From Agrococcus terreus (GTDB lineage: Bacteria; Actinomycetota; Actinomycetes; Actinomycetales; Microbacteriaceae): a stretch of DNA of 64,000 bases. Shown here in pieces: positions 8,137 through 16,849 of the stretch. The notes under the pieces are model-generated. The model was given only the letters and a program-made list of their open reading frames with translations. It did no database searches and was not told the origin of the DNA. Location: NCBI RefSeq assembly GCF_014645235.1, contig NZ_BMLM01000001.1, positions 1,612,001 to 1,676,000 on the forward strand. The letters are read 5' to 3'. Each line of letters starts with the position of its first letter. Position 1 is the stretch's first letter. The position numbers and the translations under genes are program-made.

Positions 8137-8927
8137 GCGCGGTCGAGGATCTCGTCCTCGACGTCCGCGTCGCTGCGGCGGCGGCGCACGGGGCGCTCCG
8201 GCTCGACGCCGCGCAGCTCCTGCCGCATCGCCCAGCCGAGCGCGACGAAGCCGCCGGCCGCGAAGACGAACCACTGCAGCGTGTACGACAGGTGCGGGCC
8301 CTCGTCGAGCACCGGGCGGGTGGCCACGGCGACGTCAGCCGGCTCGCCGCCCGCCTCCTCGGCGAGCAGCCCGTAGGCGCCCGTGTAGGTGGGCTCGCCG
8401 AGCGCCGCCGCGAGCGAGCCGAGGTCGACCGAGGCGATCTGCCCCTCGGGGGCGCCGCGGCCCGCGATGACGCCCTCGTCGGGCCGCAGCCGCGCGACGA
8501 TCGCGACCGGGCCCTCCGGCGTCGCCGGCTCGGCCACCGGCCGCTCGGCGCCCGGGCCCTGCCGGATCCAGCCGCGGTCGACCCAGAGGATCGTGCCCTC
8601 GGTCGTGCGGAACGGCACGACGACGTCGAAGCCCACGTCGCCGCCGCGCACGCGGCCGCGCAGCAGCAGCGACTCGTCGACGAGGTACTCGCCCTCGACC
8701 GCGACGGGGGTCCACTGCTGGTCCTCCTCGTACGCGTCGAGCTCGGGCAGCGCCTCGGCGAGCGCGACGGGCGTGCGGTCCCAGTTGGCGTCGAGCCGCG
8801 CGATGGCGGCGAGCGCCTCCTCGCGGCGGTGCCACTGCCAGGCGCCGAGCGCGCAGCAGACGACGGCGAAGATAACTGCCACGCCGAGGTAGCCGAGCCA
8901 CCGGGGCTCGCGGAGGAGGCGCAGCAT
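8133..8927 (-). CDS. SURF1-family protein (cytochrome oxidase assembly)
   Basis: A 264-residue protein with a transmembrane helix near each end (residues about 12-30 and 212-230) and an extracytoplasmic domain between them, the standard SURF1 layout. Conserved pieces are WQWHRREE after the first helix, VDRGWI in the middle and PHLSYTLQWFVFA at the second helix. SURF1 proteins help insert heme or mature the aa3 oxidase. The ATG at 8927 shares its A with the TGA of the upstream 78-residue gene, so the two are translationally coupled. The C-terminus is arginine-rich and acidic. Confidence 0.9.
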   Translation of the reverse strand: MLRLLREPRWLGYLGVAVIFAVVCCALGAWQWHRREEALAAIARLDANWDRTPVALAEALPELDAYEEDQQWTPVAVEGEYLVDESLLLRGRVRGGDVGFDVVVPFRTTEGTILWVDRGWIRQGPGAERPVAEPATPEGPVAIVARLRPDEGVIAGRGAPEGQIASVDLGSLAAALGEPTYTGAYGLLAEEAGGEPADVAVATRPVLDEGPHLSYTLQWFVFAAGGFVALGWAMRQELRGVEPERPVRRRRSDADVEDEILDRA

Positions 8928-9163
8928 CAGGCGACCCGCTCGACCGTCTCGCCGAAGGGCGTCACGGCCACGGGGAACGCGCGCGAGCGCAGCCACGCGG
9001 CGAGGCTCTCGCGGTGGTCGTCGCACGCGGCCCACGTCTTCACGCGGTCCTCGCCGTGGATGCGCGGGTTGCGCCAGTGGATGGCGTGCGCGGCCGACGC
9101 GGCGCAGCCCGAGGCGGAGCACACCGCACCCGGGCCGCCGTCGAGCATGCCCAGCAGGCTCAT
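8927..9163 (-). CDS. Conserved small protein, possible metal binder (78 aa)
   Basis: I recognise no named family. The protein has C15 and C20 near the N-terminus and a CxxH at C47-H50 (AACDDH), which together could bind a zinc ion, followed by a short helical C-terminus. It lies in a tightly packed operon: its ATG overlaps the DUF3099 stop (ATGA) and its stop overlaps the SURF1 start (TGATG). The partnership with SURF1 suggests a link to respiratory-chain biogenesis, which is an inference from position only. Confidence 0.75.
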   Translation of the reverse strand: MSLLGMLDGGPGAVCSASGCAASAAHAIHWRNPRIHGEDRVKTWAACDDHRESLAAWLRSRAFPVAVTPFGETVERVA

Positions 9164-9501
9164 GGGCCGCCCTCCCGGCGCTCGTCGGCCCCCGGCCGCG
9201 CGTCGTCGACGGGCGGCGTCCAGGTCTCGGGCTGCGGCGTCGGCGCCGCGGGCAGCGCGTTCGGGATCTCGCGCACCTCGACGGGCTGCCGGGTCACCTG
9301 GTTCGCGACGACGACCGCGAAGTAGGGGATGAAGATCGCGCCGGCGGCGGGGATGAGCTTCCACCAGCCGGGCACGACGAAGAAGATGCCGAGGCAGGCG
9401 ACGCGCGCGAGCATCATGTACAGGTACGTCCGGAATCGCCTCTGACGCTCCTCATCAGGAGACATCGGGAGGTCGGTGATCGACGCGGACCTGTCTCGCA
9501 T
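9160..9501 (-). CDS. DUF3099 membrane protein
   Basis: A 113-residue actinobacterial protein. The N-terminal signature SITDLPMSPDEERQRRFRTY is followed by two hydrophobic helices (about residues 29-46 and 48-68) and a proline-rich, disordered tail. Function is unknown in the family. It is the first gene of a three-gene operon with the 78-residue protein and SURF1; consecutive overlaps of 4 and 1 bases show coupled translation. Confidence 0.85.
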   Translation of the reverse strand: MRDRSASITDLPMSPDEERQRRFRTYLYMMLARVACLGIFFVVPGWWKLIPAAGAIFIPYFAVVVANQVTRQPVEVREIPNALPAAPTPQPETWTPPVDDARPGADERREGGP

Positions 9502-9510
9502 GCTGCTGCA

Positions 9511-9516
9511 ACTCTA
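9511..9516 (-). promoter_or_regulatory. -10 hexamer of the DUF3099-SURF1 operon
   Basis: TAGAGT, 9 bases before the ATG at 9501, predicting a leader of at most a few bases. Confidence 0.45.
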
Positions 9517-9569
9517 CGCCCGACCACCGACAGGCGCGCCCCGCTCCCAGGGGTCGATGGGCAGACGAA

Positions 9570-9575
9570 TAGGCT
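9570..9575 (+). promoter_or_regulatory. -10 hexamer of fabG
   Basis: TAGGCT, 7 bases before the ATG at 9583; the spacer CGGAGCC contains only a weak ribosome binding site. Confidence 0.55.
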
Positions 9576-9582
9576 CGGAGCC

Positions 9583-10290
9583 ATGACCTCTCGCACCGTG
9601 CTCGTCACCGGCGGCAACCGCGGCATCGGCCGCGCCATCGCCCAGGCCTTCCTCGACGCGGGGCACCGCGTCGCGATCACCTCGCGGAACGGCGAGGGCC
9701 CGGAGGGCGCGCTGGCCGTCGCGGCCGACGTCACGGACGCCGCGTCCATCGACGCGGCGTTCACGACGATCGAGGCCGAGCTCGGCCCGGTCGAGGTCGT
9801 GGTCGCCAACGCCGGCATCACGCGCGACACGCTCCTCATGCGCATGAGCGAGGAGGACTTCTCGGACGTCGTCGACACGAACCTCACGGGCGCCTTCCGC
9901 GTCGTGCAGCGCGCCTCCAAGGGCATGCTGCGCAAGAAGTGGGGCCGCGTCGTGCTCATCTCGTCGGTCGTCGGCCTCTACGGCGGCCCCGGCCAGGTGA
10001 ACTACGCCGCCTCGAAGGCGGGCCTCGTGGGCATCGCCCGGTCGATCACGCGCGAGCTGGGCGCCCGCGGCATCACCGCGAACGTCGTCGCCCCGGGCTT
10101 CATCGAGACGGACATGACGGCCGAGCTCGACGAGGGCACGCAGGCCGAGTACCGGAAGGCCATCCCGGCGGGCCGCTACGCGACCGCCGACGAGGTCGCG
10201 GGCGTCGTCCGCTGGATCGCCTCCGACGAGGCCGCGTACATCTCGGGTGCCGTGATCCCCGTGGACGGCGGCCTGGGGATGGGCCACTAG
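9583..10290 (+). CDS. fabG: 3-oxoacyl-ACP reductase FabG (SDR family)
   Basis: A 235-residue short-chain dehydrogenase that reduces 3-oxoacyl-ACP with NADPH in fatty-acid elongation. The cofactor loop TGGNRGIG is at 9-16, NAG at 76-78, and the catalytic Ser127/128, Tyr141 and Lys145 (YAASK) are intact. The C-terminus PVDGGLGMGH is typical of actinobacterial FabG/MabA proteins. In mycobacteria the homologue is followed by an enoyl reductase; here the next gene is an unrelated small protein 31 bases downstream. Another SDR substrate cannot be excluded. Confidence 0.88.
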   Translation: MTSRTVLVTGGNRGIGRAIAQAFLDAGHRVAITSRNGEGPEGALAVAADVTDAASIDAAFTTIEAELGPVEVVVANAGITRDTLLMRMSEEDFSDVVDTNLTGAFRVVQRASKGMLRKKWGRVVLISSVVGLYGGPGQVNYAASKAGLVGIARSITRELGARGITANVVAPGFIETDMTAELDEGTQAEYRKAIPAGRYATADEVAGVVRWIASDEAAYISGAVIPVDGGLGMGH

Positions 10291-10321
10291 GCCGCATCCG
10301 GAGCGACGGGCCGGAGCCGCG

Positions 10322-10717
10322 ATGGAGTCCCGCCACCTCGCCGTCGTCGTCCGCCGCGACCCCGCGGCGGTCGCGGCGTTCGCGCGCGAGCACCTCGCCG
10401 AGTGGGCTGCCGGGCTCGCCGCGGGCGACCCGCGTCCCGACCCGGCCGATCCGGCCGCGCTCGTCGTCGACTCGCCGATGGGGGAGGTGCGGGTGCGCTT
10501 CGCGCCGCGGAACGACCTCGGCGTGCTCGACCACGCGGTGACGCTGCCGGACGGCGCCGTCGTGCTGAACCCGCTCCGGGTGCTCCCGCATCCGCACGGC
10601 GCCGAGGTCGTCTTCACGCTCCGGCACCTCGACGGCGTGACGGACGAGGCGTTCGAGGCCGACGCCGCCGCGGTGCGCGCCGACCTCGACCGGCTGCGGG
10701 CGCTCCTCGAGCGCTGA
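10322..10717 (+). CDS. Small SRPBCC-like protein (131 aa)
   Basis: A soluble 131-residue protein. The pattern of alternating hydrophobic strands (GEVRVRFAPRNDLGVLDHAVTLPDG, given here as two joined parts GEVRVRFAPRN and DLGVLDHAVTLPDG), followed by EVVFTLRHLDGVTDEAF and a C-terminal helix DAAAVRADLDRLRALLE, is what small polyketide-cyclase/START-like (SRPBCC) proteins show. No catalytic residues can be named. The ATG at 10322 has CGGAG 7 bases upstream. It is probably co-transcribed with fabG and convergent with serB. Confidence 0.65.
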   Translation: MESRHLAVVVRRDPAAVAAFAREHLAEWAAGLAAGDPRPDPADPAALVVDSPMGEVRVRFAPRNDLGVLDHAVTLPDGAVVLNPLRVLPHPHGAEVVFTLRHLDGVTDEAFEADAAAVRADLDRLRALLER

Positions 10718-10720
10718 CCG

Positions 10721-11356
10721 TCAGCCCGGCAGCAGCGGGATGAGCTCGCGGAAGTCGGGCACCGAGACGACGTGGGTGGCGCGCTCGCGCACGAGCGGCT
10801 TCGCGCAGAACGCGACCGAGATGCCCGCCGCCTCCATCATGAGGAGGTCGTTGGCGCCGTCGCCGACGGCCATGATCCGCTCGCGCGGGATGCCGAGGTT
10901 GAGCCGCAGCGACTCGAGCGTGTCGCGCTTCGCGGCGCCGTCGATCACGGGGCCGGTCGAGCGCCCCGTGAGCCGCCCGTCGACCACCTCGAGGCGGTTC
11001 GCCCGCGCGTGATCGATGCGCAGCTCGGCCGCGAGCGGGTCGAGCACCTCGTGGAAGCCGCCCGAGACGGCCGCGACCGCGCCGCCGAGCGCGTGCACCG
11101 CCGCGACGAGCTCCGGCACGCCGTCGGTGACGGTGACGGCCGCGCGGGCGTCGTCGACGACCGATGCCGGCAGCCCCTCGAGGATGAGGAGGCGCTCGGC
11201 GAGCGAGGCGGCGAAGTCGAGCTCGCCGCGCATCGCGCGCTCGGTGACCGCGGCGACGTGCGCCTCCGCATCCGGCCCGACCGCGCGCGCGAGCAGCTCG
11301 ATCACCTCGTCGCGGATGAGGGTCGAGTCGACGTCGGTGACGACGAGGACGCTCAC
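10721..11356 (-). CDS. serB: Phosphoserine phosphatase SerB
   Basis: A 211-residue HAD-family phosphatase that completes serine synthesis. The nucleophile motif DVDST is at 8-12 (catalytic Asp8 and Asp10), followed by [12 protein letters not shown] and a C-terminal [10 protein letters not shown] motif that binds Mg2+. It lacks the N-terminal ACT domain of longer actinobacterial SerB proteins. The GTG start overlaps the glgC stop (GTGA), so it is translated after glgC. This pairing of a glycogen gene with a serine gene has no obvious metabolic logic and probably reflects shared transcription only. Confidence 0.88.
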   Translation of the reverse strand: MSVLVVTDVDSTLIRDEVIELLARAVGPDAEAHVAAVTERAMRGELDFAASLAERLLILEGLPASVVDDARAAVTVTDGVPELVAAVHALGGAVAAVSGGFHEVLDPLAAELRIDHARANRLEVVDGRLTGRSTGPVIDGAAKRDTLESLRLNLGIPRERIMAVGDGANDLLMMEAAGISVAFCAKPLVRERATHVVSVPDFRELIPLLPG

Positions 11357-12603
11357 GCGTGGAGCTTCGTGCCCTTGGGCACGGTGACGATGCCGCTGGC
11401 GGAGACCGACAGTCCGCGCGCCCGGTCGTGGTCGTGGTCGACGCCGACCGCGACGTTCGGGCCGATCTCGACGTCCTTGTCGACGATCGCGCGCCGCACG
11501 ACGGCGCCCGCGCCCACCTTCACCTGGTCGAAGAGGATCGCGTCCGAGACGGTCGCGCCCGCGTCGATCGTGCACCACGGCGCGACGACGCTGCGGACGA
11601 CGGAGGCGCCCTGCACCACGGAGCCCGCACCCACGATCGCCTCGTTCACGTCGGCCGCGCGACCCCACGCATCCCGCGTGAACTTCGCCGGGGGCATGTT
11701 CACCTGCTGCGTGTAGATCGGCCAGTCGCGGTTGTAGAGGTTGAAGATCGGCAGCGCCGAGATGAGGTCCATGTGGGCGTCGAAGAACGACTCGATCGTG
11801 CCCACGTCGCGCCAGTAGTACTTGTCGCGCTCGGTCGCGCCCGGGACCGTGTTCTCCTTGAGGTCGTAGACGTGCGCCTCGCCGCGGTCCACGAACCAGG
11901 GGATGATGTCGCCGCCCATGTCGTGGTTCGAGCCCTCGATGGCCTCGTCCTGCGTGACGGCATCGACGAGCGCGTCGGCGTCGAAGACGTAGTTGCCCAT
12001 CGACGCGAGGATCTCGCCGGGGCCGACGGCGTACGGCTGCGCGTCGGCGGGCTTCTCGTGGAAGGCCTTGATGGCCCCGGTCTCCTCGGCCTCGATGACG
12101 CCGAACTGGTCGGCGAGCTCCATCGGCTGGCGGATGCCCGCGACGGTCGCCTTCGCGCCCGACTTGATGTGCGCGTGGATCATGTCCGAGAAGTCCATGC
12201 GGTAGACGTGGTCGGCGCCGACCACGACGACGATGTCGGGCTTCTCGTCGACGATGAGGTTGAGGCTCTGGTAGATCGCGTCGGCGCTGCCGGCGAACCA
12301 CTGCTTGCCGGTGCGCTGCTGCGCGGGCACCGAGGTGACGTAGGAGTTCAGCATGTTCGACATGCGCCACACCTGCGAGATGTGGCGGTCGAGCGAGTGC
12401 GACTTGTACTGGGTGAGCACCACGATCTGGCGGAGCCCGGAGTTGATGAGGTTCGAGATCGCGAAGTCGATGAGCCGGTACGCGCCGCCGAACGGCACGG
12501 CGGGCTTGGCCCGATCCGCGGTGAGCGGCATGAGCCGCTTGCCCTCGCCGCCCGCCAGCACGATGCCGAAGACCTTCTTGTCGATGCGGCGCGCCGTGTC
12601 CAT
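11353..12603 (-). CDS. glgC: Glucose-1-phosphate adenylyltransferase GlgC
   Basis: A 416-residue enzyme making ADP-glucose, the donor for glycogen synthesis. The nucleotide-binding motif [11 protein letters not shown] is near residue 18, the [20 protein letters not shown] region (split: [20 protein letters not shown]) follows, the sugar-phosphate loop lies around [13 protein letters not shown], and a left-handed beta-helix with repeated hexapeptides forms the C-terminal third. It is divergent from the glycogen synthase gene, with 127 bases between the starts, and overlaps serB downstream by 4 bases. Confidence 0.95.
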   Translation of the reverse strand: MDTARRIDKKVFGIVLAGGEGKRLMPLTADRAKPAVPFGGAYRLIDFAISNLINSGLRQIVVLTQYKSHSLDRHISQVWRMSNMLNSYVTSVPAQQRTGKQWFAGSADAIYQSLNLIVDEKPDIVVVVGADHVYRMDFSDMIHAHIKSGAKATVAGIRQPMELADQFGVIEAEETGAIKAFHEKPADAQPYAVGPGEILASMGNYVFDADALVDAVTQDEAIEGSNHDMGGDIIPWFVDRGEAHVYDLKENTVPGATERDKYYWRDVGTIESFFDAHMDLISALPIFNLYNRDWPIYTQQVNMPPAKFTRDAWGRAADVNEAIVGAGSVVQGASVVRSVVAPWCTIDAGATVSDAILFDQVKVGAGAVVRRAIVDKDVEIGPNVAVGVDHDHDRARGLSVSASGIVTVPKGTKLHA

Positions 12604-12609
12604 GGCTCC

Positions 12610-12615
12610 ACACTA
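12610..12615 (-). promoter_or_regulatory. -10 hexamer of glgC-serB
   Basis: TAGTGT, 6 bases before the ATG at 12603. Confidence 0.5.
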
Positions 12616-12718
12616 GGGCCGAGGGCTGGGAGCGGGGCCACATGCTGCTGGACGGCCCCCAGGCGGATGGGGTACATGCGGGCGGATGCGGGGATGGGTC
12701 GCGCGGGGGACCGCGGGA

Positions 12719-12724
12719 TAGTCT
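12719..12724 (+). promoter_or_regulatory. -10 hexamer of glgA
   Basis: TAGTCT, 6 bases before the GTG at 12731. The 103 bases between the two glg promoters show no clear shared operator. Confidence 0.5.
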
Positions 12725-12730
12725 CGTGCC

Positions 12731-13930
12731 GTGCGAGTCGACGTCATCTCGAAGGAGTATCCGCCCGCGATCTACGGCGGCGCCGGGGTCCATGTCACGG
12801 AGCTCGTGCGTGCGCTGCGGCGCACCGACGAGGTGCAGGTGCGCTGCTTCGGCGCCCCGCGCGACGAGGCCGACGTGACGGCCTACGACGTGCCCGCCGA
12901 GCTCGCCGACGCGAACGCCGCGCTGCAGACGATCGCGGTCGACCTGCAGATCGCCGACGCCTGCGCGGGCGCCGACGTCGTGCACTCGCACACCTGGTAC
13001 GCGAACGAGGCGGGCCGCCTCGCCCAGCAGCTGCACGGGGTCGGGCACGTCGTCACCGCCCACTCGCTCGAGCCGCTGCGCCCGTGGAAGGCCGAGCAGC
13101 TCGGCGGCGGCTACGCGATCTCGAGCGACATCGAGCGCCGCGCGTACGAGGCCGCCGACCGGGTCATCGCCGTCTCCGACGGCATGCGCGCCGACATCCT
13201 CCGCAGCTACCCCTCGCTCGATCCCGAGAAGGTCGTCACGATCGTCAACGGCATCGACCTCGACGACTGGGCGCCGAACCCGGACGCGGACCGCGCGCGC
13301 GAGCTGGGCCTCGACCCCGACCGCCCCTCCGTCGTCTTCGTCGGCCGCATCACGCGCCAGAAGGGCCTCCCGCACCTGCTGCGCGCCGCCCGGGCGCTCC
13401 CGCCGGAGGCGCAGCTCGTGCTGTGCGCCGGCGCGCCCGACACCCCCGAGATCATGGCCGAGGTGCGCGGCCTCGTCGAGGAGCTGCGCGCCGAGCGGGA
13501 GGGCGTCGTCTGGATCGACGAGGTGCTGCCGCGCGAGGACCTGCGGGCGCTCCTCACCCACGCCACCACGTTCGTCTGCCCGAGCGTCTACGAGCCGCTC
13601 GGCATCGTGAACCTCGAGGCCATGGCGTGCGGCGCGGCCGTCGTCGGCAGCGCGACCGGCGGCATCCCCGAGGTCATCGACGACGGCGTGACCGGCGTGC
13701 TCGTGCCGATCGACCAGGTGCAGGACGGCACGGGCCGCCCCACCGACCCCGAGCGCTTCGAGGCCGACCTCGCCGCCGCGCTCACCCGCGTGCTCGCCGA
13801 CCCGGAGGCGGCGCGCCGGATGGGCGAGGCCGGCCGGGAGCGGGCGCGCGAGCGCTTCGACTGGGGCCGCATCGCCGAGCGGACGCGCGAGGTGTACGAG
13901 CAGGTGGTCGCCGAGCGCGCCGCGCGCTGA
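12731..13930 (+). CDS. glgA: Glycogen synthase, actinobacterial GT4 type
   Basis: A 399-residue glycosyltransferase of the GT4 (GlgM/GlgA) type found in actinobacteria, not the GT5 type of E. coli. It has the N-terminal acceptor domain beginning RVDVISKEYPPAIYGGAGVH, the phosphate-binding segment VFVGRITRQKGL near 200 and the E-x7-E donor-site motif in PSVYEPLGIVNLEAMACG near 290. It uses ADP-glucose or ADP-glucose plus glucose-1-phosphate (maltose-1-phosphate synthase activity is known for close relatives). The divergent glgC provides the donor. The start is GTG. Confidence 0.9.
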   Translation: MRVDVISKEYPPAIYGGAGVHVTELVRALRRTDEVQVRCFGAPRDEADVTAYDVPAELADANAALQTIAVDLQIADACAGADVVHSHTWYANEAGRLAQQLHGVGHVVTAHSLEPLRPWKAEQLGGGYAISSDIERRAYEAADRVIAVSDGMRADILRSYPSLDPEKVVTIVNGIDLDDWAPNPDADRARELGLDPDRPSVVFVGRITRQKGLPHLLRAARALPPEAQLVLCAGAPDTPEIMAEVRGLVEELRAEREGVVWIDEVLPREDLRALLTHATTFVCPSVYEPLGIVNLEAMACGAAVVGSATGGIPEVIDDGVTGVLVPIDQVQDGTGRPTDPERFEADLAAALTRVLADPEAARRMGEAGRERARERFDWGRIAERTREVYEQVVAERAAR

Positions 13931-13948
13931 GGCGGGCTCACGGCTCGA

Positions 13949-13954
13949 TAGGCT
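13949..13954 (+). promoter_or_regulatory. -10 hexamer of the stand-alone ABC ATPase gene
   Basis: TAGGCT, 7 bases before the ATG at 13962. Confidence 0.5.
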
Positions 13955-13961
13955 CGCTCCC

Positions 13962-14747
13962 ATGGCCAGCGTCCTCGAGCTCACCGACGTCTCGTTCGTC
14001 CGAGACGGCAACCGCATCCTCGACTCGGTCACCTGGTCGGTCGACGAGGCCGACCGCTGGGTGATCCTCGGCCCGAACGGCGCCGGCAAGTCGACGATCC
14101 TGCAGCTCGCCGCGGCCGCCACGCACCCCTCGAGCGGCACGGTCGACGTGCTGGGGGAGCGGCTGGGGCGCGTCGACGTGTTCGAGCTGCGCACCCGCAT
14201 CGGCCTCGCCGCGACGGCGCTCGCGCGCCGCATCCCCGCGTGGGAGCGCGTCGGCGACGTCATCCTCACCGCCGCCTATGCCGTCACCGGCCGCTGGCAG
14301 GAGCGGTACGAGTCGGTCGACCTCGAGCGCGCCGCCGAGGTGATGGACGCGTGGGACCTCACGAGCCTCTCGACCCGCACGTTCGGCACCCTCTCGGACG
14401 GCGAGCGCAAGCGCGTGCAGATCGCCAGGGCCGTCATGACCGACCCCGAGCTCATGCTCCTCGACGAGCCGGCCGGCAGCCTCGACCTCGGCGCGCGCGA
14501 GTCGCTGCTCGAGTCGCTCGAGGACTACGCCTCGAGCTCGCTCGCGCCCGCGATCGTCATGGTGACGCACCACGTCGAGGAGATCCCGCCGGGCTTCACG
14601 CACGGCCTGCTGCTCTCGGCCGGCCGCGTCGTCGCGGCGGGCCCGCTCGCCGAGGTGCTCACCGACGAGCGCCTCACCGAGACCTTCGGCGCGCCGCTGC
14701 GCGTGCGCCAGGAGGACGGCCGGTGGACGGCGCGCGCGGCGCGCTGA
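13962..14747 (+). CDS. ABC transporter ATP-binding protein, orphan
   Basis: A 261-residue single ABC ATPase. Walker [10 protein letters not shown] is near residue 39, the signature loop reads LSDGERKR, Walker B is [12 protein letters not shown], and the switch histidine sits in [13 protein letters not shown]. The sequence resembles ModF/YlmA-type ATPases. No permease or binding-protein gene is adjacent, so either its partners are elsewhere or it is one of the stand-alone actinobacterial members. The second signature-loop residue is D (LSDGE) rather than the usual G. Confidence 0.85.
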   Translation: MASVLELTDVSFVRDGNRILDSVTWSVDEADRWVILGPNGAGKSTILQLAAAATHPSSGTVDVLGERLGRVDVFELRTRIGLAATALARRIPAWERVGDVILTAAYAVTGRWQERYESVDLERAAEVMDAWDLTSLSTRTFGTLSDGERKRVQIARAVMTDPELMLLDEPAGSLDLGARESLLESLEDYASSSLAPAIVMVTHHVEEIPPGFTHGLLLSAGRVVAAGPLAEVLTDERLTETFGAPLRVRQEDGRWTARAAR

Positions 14748-14773
14748 GACTGGCCCGGCGGCACCGCGCCTGG

Positions 14774-14779
14774 TATATT
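14774..14779 (+). promoter_or_regulatory. -10 of rpmE2, extended type
   Basis: TGGTATATT gives an extended -10 (TATATT). It is the most AT-rich promoter in the window and lies 62 bases before the start codon. The predicted leader opens with the palindrome CCACATGTGG (14791-14800) inside a longer CGGC...GCCG stem. Confidence 0.5.
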
Positions 14780-14841
14780 CGTCTGTCGGCCCACATGTGG
14801 CCGATTCCAGACTTCCCTCGCTCGAGCGACCAAGGACGACC

Positions 14842-15090
14842 ATGAAGACCGAGATCCACCCCGACTACCAGCCGATCGTGTTCCGCGACCTCGCCTCGGG
14901 CGAGACGTTCCTCACGCGCTCCACGATGACGAGCGACAAGACGATCGAGCTCGACGGCACGACCTACCCGGTCATCGACGTCGAGATCTCCTCGGCCTCG
15001 CACCCGTTCTACACGGGCAAGCAGCGCATCATGGACTCGGCCGGCCGCGTCGAGAAGTTCAAGAACCGCTACAAGGGCTTCGGCGGCTGA
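14842..15090 (+). CDS. rpmE2: 50S ribosomal protein L31 type B
   Basis: An 82-residue ribosomal protein. The opening [17 protein letters not shown] and the absence of all four zinc-binding cysteines mark it as the zinc-independent type B form, which in many actinobacteria replaces the zinc-containing L31 when zinc is scarce. I find no recognisable Zur box upstream; only the leader palindrome is notable. It ends KNRYKGFGG, as usual, and is followed by a strong terminator. It appears to be monocistronic. Confidence 0.95.
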   Translation: MKTEIHPDYQPIVFRDLASGETFLTRSTMTSDKTIELDGTTYPVIDVEISSASHPFYTGKQRIMDSAGRVEKFKNRYKGFGG

Positions 15091-15108
15091 GCCGACCCAC
15101 GAGCGTCC

Positions 15109-15142
15109 GGAGGGGCGGCGAGCATCTGCTCGCCGCCCCTCC
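15109..15142. terminator. Perfect 16-bp hairpin terminator between rpmE2 and the exonuclease gene
   Basis: GGAGGGGCGGCGAGCA and its exact complement TGCTCGCCGCCCCTCC are separated by TC only. The hairpin lies 18 bases after the rpmE2 stop and 21 bases before the convergent stop, so it can end transcription from both sides. Confidence 0.85.
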
Positions 15143-15163
15143 GTCGTTCCCGGACCGCTGGGC

Positions 15164-15895
15164 TCAGGCGCGCAGCGGCCAGCCGCGGCCCGCGGTGAAC
15201 GACGGGTCGGTGCGGCGGCGGAACTCCTCGAAGTCGGCCGCCTGGGCCTCGGCCCACTGCTCGGTGCGCTGGTGGAGCGAGATGGGGTCGATGCGCAGCT
15301 CCTCGAAGCGGCCCGTCATCGCCTGGGCGATGCGGCCGGCCGCGATCGCGTCGGCCGACGCGTCGTGCGCGTCGACGAGCCGCACGCCGTAGTGCTCGGC
15401 GACGAGGCCCAGCGTGCGCTTGCCGCGGCGGTAGCGGTCGAGCTGCTTGTCGAGCACGAGCGGGTCGATGACGGGGCGCACGACGAGCGGGTCGAGGCCG
15501 TGGCGCGCGCACTCGGCCGTGAGGAGCGACACGTCGTAGGCGGCGTTGTAGGCGCACACGGCCAGGCCGTCGGCGAGGTGGCCGGCGATCGCATCGCGGA
15601 CCTCGGCGACGACCTCGGCGGCGGGCCGGCCCTCCGCGCGGGCGCGCTCGGTGGTGATGCCGTGCACGGCGACGGAGCCCTCGGGGATCTCGATGCCGGG
15701 GTCGGCGAGCCAGTGCCGCTCGGCGACGACCGCGCCCGCGGCGTCGAGCACGCCCACGTACGCGGTGACGATGCGGGCCTCGCGCGGGTCGACGCCCGTG
15801 GTCTCGAGGTCGAACACGACGAGCCGGTCGATCCAGCGATCGGGAGCCGCGGGGCTCACCTCGAGGATCGGGCGGTGCAGCATCGTCTCGGCCAT
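15164..15895 (-). CDS. DEDDh 3'-5' exonuclease (DNA polymerase III epsilon-like)
   Basis: A 243-residue stand-alone exonuclease domain. The acidic residues of the DEDDh fold are present: VVFDLETTG near residue 26 (Asp, Glu), NAAYDVS near 116 (Asp) and HDASADA near 173 (His and the last Asp). There is no polymerase or BRCT part, so it is likely a separate proofreading or repair nuclease, which some actinobacteria carry in several copies. The ATG at 15895 follows a TACCGT hexamer by 6 bases. The C-terminal 40 residues are not part of the nuclease fold. Confidence 0.88.
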   Translation of the reverse strand: MAETMLHRPILEVSPAAPDRWIDRLVVFDLETTGVDPREARIVTAYVGVLDAAGAVVAERHWLADPGIEIPEGSVAVHGITTERARAEGRPAAEVVAEVRDAIAGHLADGLAVCAYNAAYDVSLLTAECARHGLDPLVVRPVIDPLVLDKQLDRYRRGKRTLGLVAEHYGVRLVDAHDASADAIAAGRIAQAMTGRFEELRIDPISLHQRTEQWAEAQAADFEEFRRRTDPSFTAGRGWPLRA

Positions 15896-15901
15896 GCGTC
15901 G

Positions 15902-15907
15902 ACGGTA
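15902..15907 (-). promoter_or_regulatory. -10 hexamer of the exonuclease gene
   Basis: TACCGT, 6 bases before the ATG at 15895. It is divergent from the hydrolase promoter 24 bases away. Confidence 0.45.
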
Positions 15908-15931
15908 CCGGCGGCCGCCCACGCACGCCGG

Positions 15932-15937
15932 TAGGCT
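15932..15937 (+). promoter_or_regulatory. -10 hexamer of the alpha/beta hydrolase gene
   Basis: TAGGCT in the context CCGGTAGGCT, 6 bases before the GTG at 15944. Confidence 0.55.
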
Positions 15938-15943
15938 CGGCGG

Positions 15944-16849
15944 GTGCCGACGCCCTCGCCCTTCTCCGACCTGCTGGAGGCGCTGCCGCAGCGCGAGCGC
16001 CGCGTCGAGGCGGCGGGCACGTCGACCGCCGTGTTCGAGTACGGCGCCGAGGACGCGCCGCCCGTCGTCTTCGTGCACGGCTTCCGCGGCGACCACCACG
16101 GCCTCGAGCCGATCGCGGCGCACCTGCCGGGCCTCCGCGTCATCGCGCCCGACCTGCCGGGCTTCGGCGCCTCCGACGCGCTGCCGCTCGCGAGCATCGA
16201 CGCCTACGCCGACCACCTCATCGCGCTCGTCGCCGAGCTCGCGCCCGGCGCACCGGTGCTCGGCCACTCCTTCGGCTCGATCGTCGTCGCCCACGCCGCG
16301 GCGCGCGGCCTCGACACGAGCCGCATCGTGCTCGTCAACCCCATCGCGACGCCCGCGCTCGAGGGGGGCAGCCGCCTCGGCTCGCTCGCGGCGCTCGGCT
16401 ACTACCGCGCCGCCGCGGCGCTGCCCGAGCGCGCGGGGCTCGCGCTGCTCGGCGCGCCGCCGATCGTGCGCGGCATGAGCGCATTCATGGCGAAGACGCG
16501 CGACCGGGCGCTGCGCGCCTGGATCCACGAGCAGCACGACCGCTACTTCTCCACCTACGCGTCGCGGCAGGCGGTGCTCGAGGCCTTCGACGCCTCGATC
16601 CGCCACACCGTCGGCGAGGTCGCCGCGAGCATCCGGCAGCCCGTGCAGCTCATCGCGGCCGACCGCGACGACATCACGCCGCTCGCGCACCAGCACCGGC
16701 TGCGCGCGACCTTCCCGGACGCGCGCCTCTCGGTGCTGACGGGCGTGGGCCACCTCGTGCACTACGAGCGGCCGCGCGAGGCGGCGGCGATCGTGCGCCG
16801 GTTCCTCGCGGAGGAGGCCGGCGGGTCCGTCGGCGGGGCCGCCGCGTGA
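15944..16849 (+). CDS. Alpha/beta-hydrolase
   Basis: A 301-residue cytoplasmic hydrolase of unknown substrate. The oxyanion region VFVHGFRGDHHG starts near residue 42, the nucleophile elbow GHSFGS puts the catalytic serine at 109, an acid residue lies in AADRDDITPL near 247, and the histidine is in GVGHLVHYERP near 275. A helical cap lies between residues 135 and 200. The GTG start immediately follows a -10 hexamer, so the mRNA is likely leaderless. Its stop overlaps the glycosyltransferase start by 4 bases (GTGA). Confidence 0.85.
   Translation: MPTPSPFSDLLEALPQRERRVEAAGTSTAVFEYGAEDAPPVVFVHGFRGDHHGLEPIAAHLPGLRVIAPDLPGFGASDALPLASIDAYADHLIALVAELAPGAPVLGHSFGSIVVAHAAARGLDTSRIVLVNPIATPALEGGSRLGSLAALGYYRAAAALPERAGLALLGAPPIVRGMSAFMAKTRDRALRAWIHEQHDRYFSTYASRQAVLEAFDASIRHTVGEVAASIRQPVQLIAADRDDITPLAHQHRLRATFPDARLSVLTGVGHLVHYERPREAAAIVRRFLAEEAGGSVGGAAA

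Noticed and set aside
5739-9332. A plus-strand open frame of nearly 1200 codons
   Set aside because: It runs in the wrong frame through the ABC-F gene and antisense to SURF1; the translation is low-complexity arginine-rich sequence.
10721-14269. A very long minus-strand open frame covering serB, glgC and the antisense of glgA and the ABC gene
   Set aside because: It is an effect of high GC content: only its last 636 bases (serB) have protein-family motifs, while the rest is the antisense or wrong frame of well-recognised genes.
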